Part shown: positions 25,143 to 32,872 of the stretch, one piece after another
Layout of the letters: each line of letters starts with the position of its first letter
Numbering within the stretch: the stretch's first letter is position 1
Assembly (NCBI RefSeq): GCF_015234515.1
Contig: NZ_JADGMY010000014.1
Span: 99,246 to 163,245 of the forward strand
Direction of reading: 5' to 3'
Origin: Cellulomonas sp.
Lineage (GTDB): Bacteria; Actinomycetota; Actinomycetes; Actinomycetales; Cellulomonadaceae
Length of the DNA: 64,000 nt
Made by a program: the position numbers and the translations under genes
Notes under the pieces: generated by a model
What the model was told of the DNA's origin: nothing
The model's database searches: none
Seen by the model: only the letters and a program-made list of their open reading frames with translations

Positions 25143-25156
25143 CGGGAGCGTTCCCA
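25143..25156. promoter_or_regulatory. CebR-like operator, site 2
   Basis: CGGGAGCGTTCCCA matches the CebR consensus TGGGAGCGCTCCCA at 12 of 14 positions. It sits just downstream of the predicted promoter, where bound repressor would block transcription. Confidence 0.68.
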
Positions 25157-25438
25157 CGCACTGCGGGACACCTTTGTCGGGAGATGGGCGGGTGTCAAGG
25201 ACGGGGATCGGCAAAGGTGGGGTGGTAGCGGTCCCACGGGGGTGTCATCGCTGGTCAAAGCGATTTCCCATGCTTCCCACGTTATTCAATCGTTACGGCT
25301 CGGAGATCTCCCCGTGCCCCCGTTCGGGGGAAGTGTCCGGGGCGCCCCCGGGCGTGCCGACGGAGGTCGTGCGCCGTGCCGCGGGGGCGGACGCGGCGGG
25401 GGGCTCGCGGCGTGCCCGGCTCGAGGTCGCCGACGACC

Positions 25439-25972
25439 TCAGCGGGCGGCCTCGGCGTCGCCGTGGTGCTCGCCCTGCGCGGCGAGCCACCGCGCGGCCA
25501 CGTCCTGCTCCGCGCGCAGCGCCGCGCGGACGGCGGCGCCGGCCGCCTCCTCCACGGCGGCGGCGAACAGCGGGACGGCCGCACGGACCTCGCCGTCGTA
25601 CGTCACGCGTGCCAGGTCCGGTCGCGCGGCGGCGAGCGAGGTCCGGCCCGTCACGCGCACGGGCGCGCCCGCGATCTCGACGACGACCGTCCCGGTGCGT
25701 GAGCCGTCGGCGAGGGGCGCCTCCCAGGCCTCGACCTGGCGCACGTCGATCCGCGCTCCCACCAGCGCGTGCATGTGGGCGGGGATCTGCTCGGTGGGCA
25801 GGGCGCGACGCGTCGTCACCGTGAAGGCGCCGGCTGCGGTCCCTGTCACGTCCACCTGCTGCTCGACCGCGCCCGAGGCGCGCACCTTCGCGTCCACGTA
25901 CGCCGGGTCCGCCAGCAGACGGGCAGCGGTGCGCACGTCGGTGGGAAGGTCGATCGTCACGCGCAGCTGCAC
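25439..25972 (-). CDS. DUF2505 family protein
   Basis: A 177-residue protein matching the actinobacterial DUF2505 pattern, a START/SRPBCC-like fold: VTIDLPTDVRTAARLLADPAYV at the start and PTEQIPAHMHALVGARIDV in the middle. No signal peptide. Role unknown, possibly lipid or small-molecule binding. GTG 25972 is chosen because the domain begins directly there; the upstream in-frame extension is low-complexity. Divergent from the PdtaS gene. Confidence 0.8.
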   Translation of the reverse strand: MQLRVTIDLPTDVRTAARLLADPAYVDAKVRASGAVEQQVDVTGTAAGAFTVTTRRALPTEQIPAHMHALVGARIDVRQVEAWEAPLADGSRTGTVVVEIAGAPVRVTGRTSLAAARPDLARVTYDGEVRAAVPLFAAAVEEAAGAAVRAALRAEQDVAARWLAAQGEHHGDAEAAR

Positions 25973-26090
25973 CGTGGGCCCCCGTGGTGGATGAGCTCTG
26001 GTCCGAGCGGCCGCGCGGACCAGCGACGGACGTCCGACCGCGGCACCCCCGTCGTCGTCGAGCGTAGCCGCCGCTGCGTACCCTGGGCGT

Positions 26091-27572
26091 GTGTCCACGC
26101 TGAGCGACCTCGTCACGCGTCATGGTGCGCTCGATCCCGCAGACGTGGAGTGGCTCCATCTCCTGGTCGGTGACTGGCAGGTCGTGTCCGACCTGGCGTT
26201 CGCCGACCTCGTGCTGTGGCTGCCGACCGTCGACGGGGAGTTCGTCGCCGTCGCGCAGTGCAGGCCCTCGACGGGCGCGACGGTGCACTACGACGACGTC
26301 GTGGGTTCCCGGCCTCCCGAGGGGCAGGTCGCCCAGCTGCGGCGCGCCCTCGAGGAGCAGGCGCCGCAGCGGTCCCGCGAGCCGCGCTGGTTCGGCTCGT
26401 ACGCCGTCCGGGAGGAGGCCGTGCCGGTGGTGCGCGGGGGGCGGTCGATCGCCGTCCTCGCGCGTCAGACGAACCTCGGGGGGGCGCGCACGCCGTCGCG
26501 CCTGGAGCTCAACTACGTCGAGGCGGCCGACGACCTGGTCGGCATGGTCGCGCGCGGTGAGTTCCCCGCCCCGGACGCGCCGACGGGGCCGCGTCGGGGT
26601 GCGCCGCGCGTGGGCGACGGCCTGGTCCGGCTCAACGGCGAGGGAGAGGTGCTCTACGCGAGCCCCAACGCCCTGTCCTGCTTCCACCGGCTCGGTGTGC
26701 TCGGCGACCTGGTCGGCAGGTCGCTGATCGAGGTCACGTCGGACCTCATCGAGCAGGACGCGACCGTCGACGAGTCGATGCCCCTCGTCCTGATGGGCAG
26801 GGCGCCGTGGCGCGTCGACGTCGAGGCCCGCGGCGTGGCGCTCTCGCTGCGTGCCGTCCCCCTGACGGACAGCGGTCAGCGGACGGGGGCCGTGCTGCTG
26901 TGCCGCGACGTCTCCGAGCTGCGGCGGCGCGAGCGCGAGCTGATCACGAAGGACGCGACGATCCGGGAGATCCACCACCGGGTCAAGAACAACCTGCAGA
27001 CGGTCGCCGCGCTCCTGCGGCTCCAGTCGCGTCGCATGAGCTCGCCGGAGGCCCGCGATGCGCTCGCCGAGGCGATGCGTCGCGTCGCCACGATCGCCCT
27101 GGTCCACGAGACGCTGTCGCAGACCCTCGACGAGAGCGTGCCGTTCGACGACCTCGTCGGGCGGAGCCTGCGGCTGGCGGCCGACGTCGCGACCGCCGGC
27201 GCGCACGTGCGGACGACGGTCCGCGGCTCGTTCGGCGCCGTGCCGGCCGAGGACGCGACAGCGCTCGCGCTGATCCTCACGGAGCTCGTGACGAACGCTG
27301 TCGAGCACGGGCTCGCCGGGCGCGACCAGGGCACGGTCGAGATCGTCGTCGAGCGGTCAGGTCACCGGCTGCGGGTGGAGGTCGCCGACGACGGCGGCGG
27401 TCTGCCGGAGGGTCGGGGAGAGGGGACGGGGCTCGGCACGCAGATCGTCTCGACCCTCGTGCGCAACGAGCTCGGCGGCTCGATCGCCTGGCTCGCTCGC
27501 GAGGGCGGCGGGACGTCCGTGGTCATCGAGGCGCAGCTCCGGCAGGGGAGGGACGCCGCGACCGTCGCGTGA
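26091..27572 (+). CDS. pdtaS: Sensor histidine kinase PdtaS
   Basis: A 493-residue cytosolic kinase: N-terminal GAF-like domain (about 1-155), PAS domain (about 175-280), then a HisKA_2 phosphoacceptor region IREIHHRVKNNLQTV with His-295/296, and an HWE/HATPase domain (LILTELVTNAVEHG, GTGLGTQIVSTL). In mycobacteria PdtaS phosphorylates the RNA-binding antiterminator PdtaR; no pdtaR lies in this window. TACCCT (26079-26084) ends 6 bases before GTG 26091, predicting a leaderless mRNA. Confidence 0.92.
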   Translation: MSTLSDLVTRHGALDPADVEWLHLLVGDWQVVSDLAFADLVLWLPTVDGEFVAVAQCRPSTGATVHYDDVVGSRPPEGQVAQLRRALEEQAPQRSREPRWFGSYAVREEAVPVVRGGRSIAVLARQTNLGGARTPSRLELNYVEAADDLVGMVARGEFPAPDAPTGPRRGAPRVGDGLVRLNGEGEVLYASPNALSCFHRLGVLGDLVGRSLIEVTSDLIEQDATVDESMPLVLMGRAPWRVDVEARGVALSLRAVPLTDSGQRTGAVLLCRDVSELRRRERELITKDATIREIHHRVKNNLQTVAALLRLQSRRMSSPEARDALAEAMRRVATIALVHETLSQTLDESVPFDDLVGRSLRLAADVATAGAHVRTTVRGSFGAVPAEDATALALILTELVTNAVEHGLAGRDQGTVEIVVERSGHRLRVEVADDGGGLPEGRGEGTGLGTQIVSTLVRNELGGSIAWLAREGGGTSVVIEAQLRQGRDAATVA

Positions 27573-27649
27573 GACCACGCGCGACGAGCGTGCGTCGCGC
27601 TGCCAGCCGGGTCGACGGGGCCGGACGCCAGGACCTGCCCGGACGTCAC

Positions 27650-27679
27650 GACGGGGCCGCCGTCATCGGCGGCCCCGTC
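27650..27679. terminator. Bidirectional hairpin terminator, 13-bp perfect stem
   Basis: Arms 27650-27662 and 27667-27679 pair perfectly around a TCAT loop, between the convergent pdtaS and whiB1 genes. Confidence 0.75.
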
Positions 27680-27723
27680 GGGCGGTCGGCGGTCGTCGCC
27701 GGCAGGTGCTGGGGTCCGGCTGC

Positions 27724-27972
27724 TCAGCCGGCTCGACGCTGGCGGGCGGTGCGGCGCTTCAGCGCACGACGCTCGTCCTCGGACAGGCCGCCCCACACAC
27801 CGGCGTCCTGACCGGTCTCGATGGCCCACTTGAGGCACGTGTCGACGACGTCGCAGCGACGGCAGACGGCCTTCGCCTCCTCGATCTGCTGCAGCGCAGG
27901 ACCCGTGTTCCCGATGGGGAAGAACAGCTCGGGGTCCTCGTCGAGGCAGGCTGCGCGGTGACGCCAATCCAT
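27724..27972 (-). CDS. whiB1: WhiB1-type [4Fe-4S] transcriptional regulator
   Basis: An 82-residue Wbl protein. The cluster ligands Cys-9, Cys-37, Cys-40 and Cys-46 have exactly the spacing of mycobacterial WhiB1, followed by GVWGG and the basic tail RRALKRRTARQRR that contacts DNA. In mycobacteria WhiB1 is essential, binds the primary sigma factor and responds to nitric oxide. AAGGAGAG upstream fixes ATG 27972. A long (about 500 base) upstream spacer suggests elaborate control. Confidence 0.93.
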   Translation of the reverse strand: MDWRHRAACLDEDPELFFPIGNTGPALQQIEEAKAVCRRCDVVDTCLKWAIETGQDAGVWGGLSEDERRALKRRTARQRRAG

Positions 27973-28478
27973 GGGGGCTCTCCTTGGCACACGCATGCCC
28001 GCACGCCCGAAGCGCGCGCGGCAATGCATGGGATCAATGGTGGGGGGAAAACGTGCTGAACCCAGCGTCACACCCCGGACCTCGGCGCACAAGGGTTACG
28101 GCAACGTTTCATGTCCATAACGACTGAGGCGTTGATCACATGGTCGCGTGCTCCGTCCGAGTCGTCCCGTCGACCGTCCAGGCGCCGCCCAGGTGGCCTG
28201 GGTCGAACGTCCAGGTCAGCGCGGTCGGAACCAGGCTAGGCCGCTGACCTGGGAGATTGCTGTGCCCGGCGTGGCGATGTGCAGGGCGCTCACCCGCCGG
28301 CCGGGCCCCGGGGGCAAGGGGGTGACGCGCCTCACGTGCGTCCCGGCCGCCGTCCGTCGGGGCCACGGGGCCGGTGAGGTGGTCCGAGGCGCTTGCGGCC
28401 TCTGGTATGGGTGCCGCGCAGCACGCTGCACACCGCCCGGTCCGGCCCTCGACGCTCCTCTCCGCCTAGGGTCGTGCC
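27973..28478. other. Gene-free 506-base spacer upstream of whiB1
   Basis: No convincing protein gene. It should hold the whiB1 promoter: a relatively AT-rich stretch lies around 28095-28145, including TGTGATCAACGCC on the minus strand. It also contains a perfect 11-bp inverted repeat (28211-28252) and, at its right end, TAGGGT (28467-28472), the promoter of the next gene. Confidence 0.55.
28211..28252. repeat. Inverted repeat, 11-bp arms, 20-base loop
   Basis: CCAGGTCAGCG (28211-28221) and CGCTGACCTGG (28242-28252) are perfect reverse complements in a gene-free spacer. It may be an RNA hairpin or a regulator site; no adjacent gene end explains it. Confidence 0.5.
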
Positions 28479-28928
28479 ATGCCCCGAACACCCCCCGACC
28501 GCGGGTCGGTCACCGGACCCGACGCGGCCCGTCCCGGCCCCGGCGGCGGACGCCCGCCGATGCTCCTCCTGGCGTGCGCGGCCGTGCTGGTCGAGGCCGC
28601 GCTGCTCGTGGCGGCTGCCGTCGTCGGCGTGGTCGCGCTCGTGAGCGGCGGCGACGCGGGACCTGTGCTCTTCCTCGTGGCACTCGCGCTCGGCACCGCC
28701 ACGCTCCTGGCGAGCGCAGCGCGCGGTCTGTGGCACGGGCGCCGGTGGGCACGGGCGCCCGTGCTGACGGCCCAGGCGTTCCTCCTGGTGACGGCGGCAG
28801 CGTGGTGGAGCGTCGACGGTGGAGCGACGGCGCTCGCACTCGGCCTCGTCGCACTCGGCGTCGTCGTCGCGGTCCTCAGCCCCCGTGTCGTGGCCGTCAC
28901 GTCGAGAGGCCGCGACGCAGGCGCGTGA
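28479..28928 (+). CDS. Small four-helix membrane protein of unknown function
   Basis: A 149-residue protein: Pro/Gly-rich N-terminus (1-27), then four predicted membrane spans (about 28-52, 58-80, 92-107, 114-133) with an Arg-containing loop (GLWHGRRWARAP). I do not recognise a family. TAGGGT (28467-28472) ends 6 bases before the ATG, so the mRNA is probably leaderless. Its stop is 19 bases from the convergent stop of the large ATPase gene. Confidence 0.65.
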   Translation: MPRTPPDRGSVTGPDAARPGPGGGRPPMLLLACAAVLVEAALLVAAAVVGVVALVSGGDAGPVLFLVALALGTATLLASAARGLWHGRRWARAPVLTAQAFLLVTAAAWWSVDGGATALALGLVALGVVVAVLSPRVVAVTSRGRDAGA

Positions 28929-28947
28929 CGCCGTGCGGCTCGCCGGG

Positions 28948-31900
28948 TCACACCGCGCCTGCCCCGCGGTGCCGTCCGGCGAGGTCGTGCACCTGGACCC
29001 GGACCAGCACCCGACCTCGCCGCAGCACGCCGCGGCCCGGTGGGCGCGACCTCGGGTCCGTGTGGAACGCCCCCGTGGGTCCCAGCAGGTCGGACGCGGC
29101 AGGCCCGTAGGCGTCGAGGACCAGCACCTGGCGTGCGCGCAGCGCCGCGGCGACCGGGCCGCGGTAGCCCGTGGCGGCGTGCTCGCCCGTGGTGGCGAGC
29201 GCGACGACCCGGGGGCCGCCTCCCCGGCCGTCCACCATCGACTCGAGGCGTTCGGCGAGCTGCGGTGACGCGCGTTCGAGCAGGTCGAGGTCGTCGACGA
29301 GGAGGACGCCGCCGTCGTCGTCACCGGTCGCGGTCCGCGGACCCGGGGCGCGGTCCAGGACGGCCGGAGCGTCGGACGGGGACAGCACGAGGACGCCGGG
29401 CGGCGCGTCCTGCACCTGCGGCGGTGGCGCGTGCCCGGTGAGGATCATCACGTGCCGACCGCTCGCCGCCCAGCCGCGGGCGAGGACGTGCAGCGCGGTC
29501 GTGCGCCCGGTTCCGGGCGGCCCCGCCACGACGAGCGGCCTGGTGGGGTCGACATGGACGGGACCGGGTCCGTCGGCGCCGACGCCGATCACGATCGTGT
29601 CCCGGACGGTCCTGCCGCGAGACGCCGAACCTGGTGGCGGCACGGAGCGTTCGGGAAGGACGCCGATCCGCACGGCGGGTGGCGCGGCGCCGGACGCGTG
29701 CCTCACCGGGTGGGCCTCTTCGGCTCGTGCCGGCAGGACCACCTGGCACAGGAGCGCGCTCTCGACGGTGCACGCCACGGCACGGCCCGGAACCGTGCGG
29801 GCGGTGACCATGCCGTGCGGGACCCCGGCCTGCGAGTCGAGCGCGGAGTCCGGCACAGGCAGGACGAGGCGTAGCCCGAACGCGCCGACGAGGCGGGACA
29901 GCGCGGGCACGACCGGTCCCGCGGCGGCGACGCGCACCCCGCAGGGTGGGTGACGCAGCAGTGTCGTGAGCAGGTCGACGCCCGCTCCCCGGGCGTGCGT
30001 CGCGAGTGCGTCCAGGAGCGCGTCGAGCCCGTCGAGCAGGAGCACGACCTCGGGACCGTCCGGCTGTCGGGGCGACATCAGGCGATCGAGCAGCAGCAGC
30101 GCGCGATGCACGTCGTCGACCGGGAGGGTGGTCCCCAGCTGCTCTCCCGCCACCCGTCGCAGACGATCGAGACCCCCGTCCGGCAGCCCCACGGCGTGGA
30201 CGTGCGCACCGCCGAGCAGCGCGTGCGAGGCGACGGTGAGGAGGGTCGTGGACCGGCCTGAGCGCGGGCCGCCGAGCACCAGGAGGTGACCGTGCGCGGG
30301 CCCCCACCGCACCGGCGTGCGGCGCTGCTCGTCCGGGAGGTCGCCCACCGCGACGAGCAGGCCGTCGGTGTCCGCGCCGGTCGCCACCAGGTCCGCGGTC
30401 ACCTGGTCCGGCAGCGGGGGGAGCCACGGCACGGCCGTGCCCGGCAGGCCGCTCGCCGCCTGGCGGCATGCGGTCACCCACTCCGTGACGTCGTCGTCGT
30501 CGACCGGCGCGACGCACCAGCCCGCCACGCCCCGTGACGGGACAGGCGCCGCGAGCCGCACCGGTGCAGCCGTGCGCCGGTGGCGTGCACGTGCCACCTG
30601 CAGGGGTGCCGCCGGCTGCGACCCGATGCGGACGAGTGCGCGGCCGGGGCTCGCCACGTCGAGGTGGGCGGCGTCCGGGCACCCGACGACGTCGCGCGAG
30701 TCCTCCTCGTCCGCGACGCGCAGGGCGATGCGCAGCCCGACGTTCGCGCGCAGGTCGGCGGGCACCGCGCCGGCCGGCCGCTGGGTCGCGAGCAGCAGGT
30801 GCATGCCGAGCGCACGTCCCTGCGCCGCGAGCCGCGAGAGCGCCGCGGCGGCGTCGGGGACGTCGTCGACCAGGGCACGCAGCTCGTCGACGACGACGAG
30901 CAGGCGGGCAGGGGTGCTCGCGGCCGCGGGGTCGAGGTCGGCGACGTCGGTGCGCCCGGCGCGGGCCAGCAGGTGCTCGCGGCGGCGCAGCTCCGCGCGG
31001 AGCCCCACGAGCGTGCGTCGCGCTGCTGCGACGTCGAGGTCGTGGACGTGGTCGACGACGTGCGGCAGCCGCGCGAGCGGGCCCAGGCCCGTGCCGCCCT
31101 TGAAGTCGACCAGCAGGACGGCGAGGCGGTGCGGCGGGTGCGTCAGCGCCAGACCGAGGACCACGGTCGTCAGCAGCTCCGACTTGCCGGCGCCGGTGGT
31201 GCCCGCGACGAGGGCGTGCGGCCCGTCGCGCACGAGGTCGAGCACGGCGGGTGCGCCGCCTGGGCGGGTGCCCACGGGCGTCGCCAGCGTGCGGGCACCT
31301 GCGGGACGCCACGCCCGCGCGACGGCTGCCGCGTCGGGCGCGGGGACTCCCGGCAGCTCGCCCAGGGCGGTGACCGGCAGCGACGTGGGCGGCACGGCCG
31401 TGCCGTGCGTCGACAGCGACCACGCGAGCGCCGCCGCCGACCTCCCCTGCGCGTCGGCCACGTCCGCGGCCACCGCCTGCGGTGCGCAGCCCGGTGTCGA
31501 GTCGTCGCCGGTGCGCAGGACCGTCGCCGCCCACGCGGGCACGGTGGCCCCCGGCGGCACGACGAGGAGCAGCCGGGCCCGCGGTGACGCGAGGCGCCAC
31601 GCACCGAGGGTCGTGTCCTCGCCGTCGGACACCACGAGGACGTCGTCCTCGTCCGTCCCCGGCAGCAGGGCCGACGGGCCCCACCACCGGGTCCACCGCC
31701 AGTCGGCGCTCGCGCCGGAACGCAGCACGAGACGCGTCGGTGTGCCCGCTCCGAGCGTGCGCAGCACGAGCGCGCGCGCCGCGCCGAGCGAGCGGTCGCG
31801 GGGACCGGTCAGCGCCAGGGTGCGGTCCGCGGGCCATGCCGCGTCGTCGCCGGGGACGGTGCCCGCGTGGTCGCGCAGGCGGAGCGCCGTGGTCAGGCGC

Positions 31901-32736
31901 ACCCCCGCGACGTCGGGACAGGACGGCGCGGGGGTGCCGGTCGCGTCGGGCTCCGTGGGGGCGTCCGGTGTGCGCGCCCCCCGCACGCCGAGGAGCCCGG
32001 CCAGGCCCGTCACCGCGGTCAGCAGCAGGACCGGCTGGCGCAGCGCGACGGCCAGGGCGAGCGCGACGCACGCCGAGGCACCGGCCGTCCATACCCACGC
32101 GGGCCCCGCGGGTGTCCGCCGGCCGCGACGGCGGACACCGACCGCGCCGCGCAGCTGCAGCGCGAGCCCGCCGACCCGCACGTCGTCGCCCGGCGACCAC
32201 GTGCGCGGCCGCGGTCCGACGCGTCGTCCGCGCTGGGGGAGCCGCAGACGCCCGGACCGTCGCCGTGACCGAGCCGTCATCGTCCCGCGCGCACCGACCA
32301 CGCGGACCGTGACGCGAGCGCCCCGCCGGTGCACGTCGACCCACGAGGGCGTGGTCCGGCCCGGACCCCCGGTCCCGACCGCCGACACGACAGGGACCCG
32401 GACGCGCGCGCCGTCCGCCAGCGCGACGAGACGCCCGGAACCGGGCCCCTCGAGCACGGCCAGGTGGTTCCCGGCGCGGAGGGCGGTCAGGACGTCGTCG
32501 TCGGGAGCGGGGCCCGGCGCGAGGTGGGCCCCCGGCAGGAGCGGGGGTGCGCCCGCGGGGTGGTGGTCGTCGAGCACGCTGCCCGCGACCTGCAGCAGCG
32601 CGCGCGGTGCGGCCCAGCGCACGTCACCGGTGAGCACGGCGAGCCGACGACGCAGGTCGCCGGCGGGGACGCCGGGGTCCACCTCGACGTCGAGGAGCCG
32701 GTCCGGCAGGACGGGGGAGGGCAGGGTGAGGCGCAC
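28948..32736 (-). CDS. Large FtsK/SpoIIIE-type ATPase resembling EssC/EccC (orphan)
   Basis: A 1262-residue membrane ATPase. The first ~210 residues are beta-rich and may be FHA-like, as in EssC; two transmembrane helices follow near 217-250, then three P-loop modules near residues 510 (GTTGAGKS), 820 (GGPRSGRS) and 1073 (GPPGTGRT), each with a Walker B-like acidic strand (VVVDEL, LLLDGLDAL, LLVDDLDLL). Modules 2 and 3 have Arg in place of the Walker A lysine, so only the first looks fully active. The layout matches type VII secretion motors, yet no WXG100, EccB/D/E or mycosin gene is nearby. GATGCT (32743-32748 on the minus strand) ends 6 bases before GTG 32736. Confidence 0.8.
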   Translation of the reverse strand: MRLTLPSPVLPDRLLDVEVDPGVPAGDLRRRLAVLTGDVRWAAPRALLQVAGSVLDDHHPAGAPPLLPGAHLAPGPAPDDDVLTALRAGNHLAVLEGPGSGRLVALADGARVRVPVVSAVGTGGPGRTTPSWVDVHRRGARVTVRVVGARGTMTARSRRRSGRLRLPQRGRRVGPRPRTWSPGDDVRVGGLALQLRGAVGVRRRGRRTPAGPAWVWTAGASACVALALAVALRQPVLLLTAVTGLAGLLGVRGARTPDAPTEPDATGTPAPSCPDVAGVRLTTALRLRDHAGTVPGDDAAWPADRTLALTGPRDRSLGAARALVLRTLGAGTPTRLVLRSGASADWRWTRWWGPSALLPGTDEDDVLVVSDGEDTTLGAWRLASPRARLLLVVPPGATVPAWAATVLRTGDDSTPGCAPQAVAADVADAQGRSAAALAWSLSTHGTAVPPTSLPVTALGELPGVPAPDAAAVARAWRPAGARTLATPVGTRPGGAPAVLDLVRDGPHALVAGTTGAGKSELLTTVVLGLALTHPPHRLAVLLVDFKGGTGLGPLARLPHVVDHVHDLDVAAARRTLVGLRAELRRREHLLARAGRTDVADLDPAAASTPARLLVVVDELRALVDDVPDAAAALSRLAAQGRALGMHLLLATQRPAGAVPADLRANVGLRIALRVADEEDSRDVVGCPDAAHLDVASPGRALVRIGSQPAAPLQVARARHRRTAAPVRLAAPVPSRGVAGWCVAPVDDDDVTEWVTACRQAASGLPGTAVPWLPPLPDQVTADLVATGADTDGLLVAVGDLPDEQRRTPVRWGPAHGHLLVLGGPRSGRSTTLLTVASHALLGGAHVHAVGLPDGGLDRLRRVAGEQLGTTLPVDDVHRALLLLDRLMSPRQPDGPEVVLLLDGLDALLDALATHARGAGVDLLTTLLRHPPCGVRVAAAGPVVPALSRLVGAFGLRLVLPVPDSALDSQAGVPHGMVTARTVPGRAVACTVESALLCQVVLPARAEEAHPVRHASGAAPPAVRIGVLPERSVPPPGSASRGRTVRDTIVIGVGADGPGPVHVDPTRPLVVAGPPGTGRTTALHVLARGWAASGRHVMILTGHAPPPQVQDAPPGVLVLSPSDAPAVLDRAPGPRTATGDDDGGVLLVDDLDLLERASPQLAERLESMVDGRGGGPRVVALATTGEHAATGYRGPVAAALRARQVLVLDAYGPAASDLLGPTGAFHTDPRSRPPGRGVLRRGRVLVRVQVHDLAGRHRGAGAV

Positions 32737-32772
32737 CCCGCGAGCATCGGCCCGCGGGGTGCGCCGTGACGT

Positions 32773-32813
32773 CCCGGGGCCGCGAGGTGTGGGTGACACC
32801 CCGCGGCCCCGGG
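32773..32813 (-). terminator. Hairpin terminator downstream of the ABC exporter operon
   Basis: Arms 32773-32784 and 32802-32813 pair perfectly (12 bp), extended inside by GGTGT/ACACC (32786-32790 with 32796-32800) after one mismatch. It follows the permease stop at 32873 and precedes the large ATPase start. Confidence 0.7.
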
Positions 32814-32872
32814 TCTGTGGTCGGCTCGACGGTGCGGCGGGCCCTCCTCCGCGCCGCACCGCGGCCGTGGTC

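Larger units (their letters stand above)
25004..25438. other. Gene-free upstream region of the sugar-transport operon
   Basis: This 435-base stretch contains the predicted operon promoter (TTGACA at 25198-25193 minus strand, weak -10 AAAGGT 17 bases on), two operator-like boxes and, at 25262-25303, an unusually AT-rich patch with direct repeats of GGGAA on the minus strand. The part from 25304 to 25438 lies behind the DUF2505 gene and shows nothing I can name. Confidence 0.6.

Noticed and set aside
28148..29110. A 320-codon frame covering the whiB1 upstream spacer
   Set aside because: Low-complexity Arg/Pro translation, no ribosome site, and it overlaps the better-supported small membrane-protein gene in another frame.
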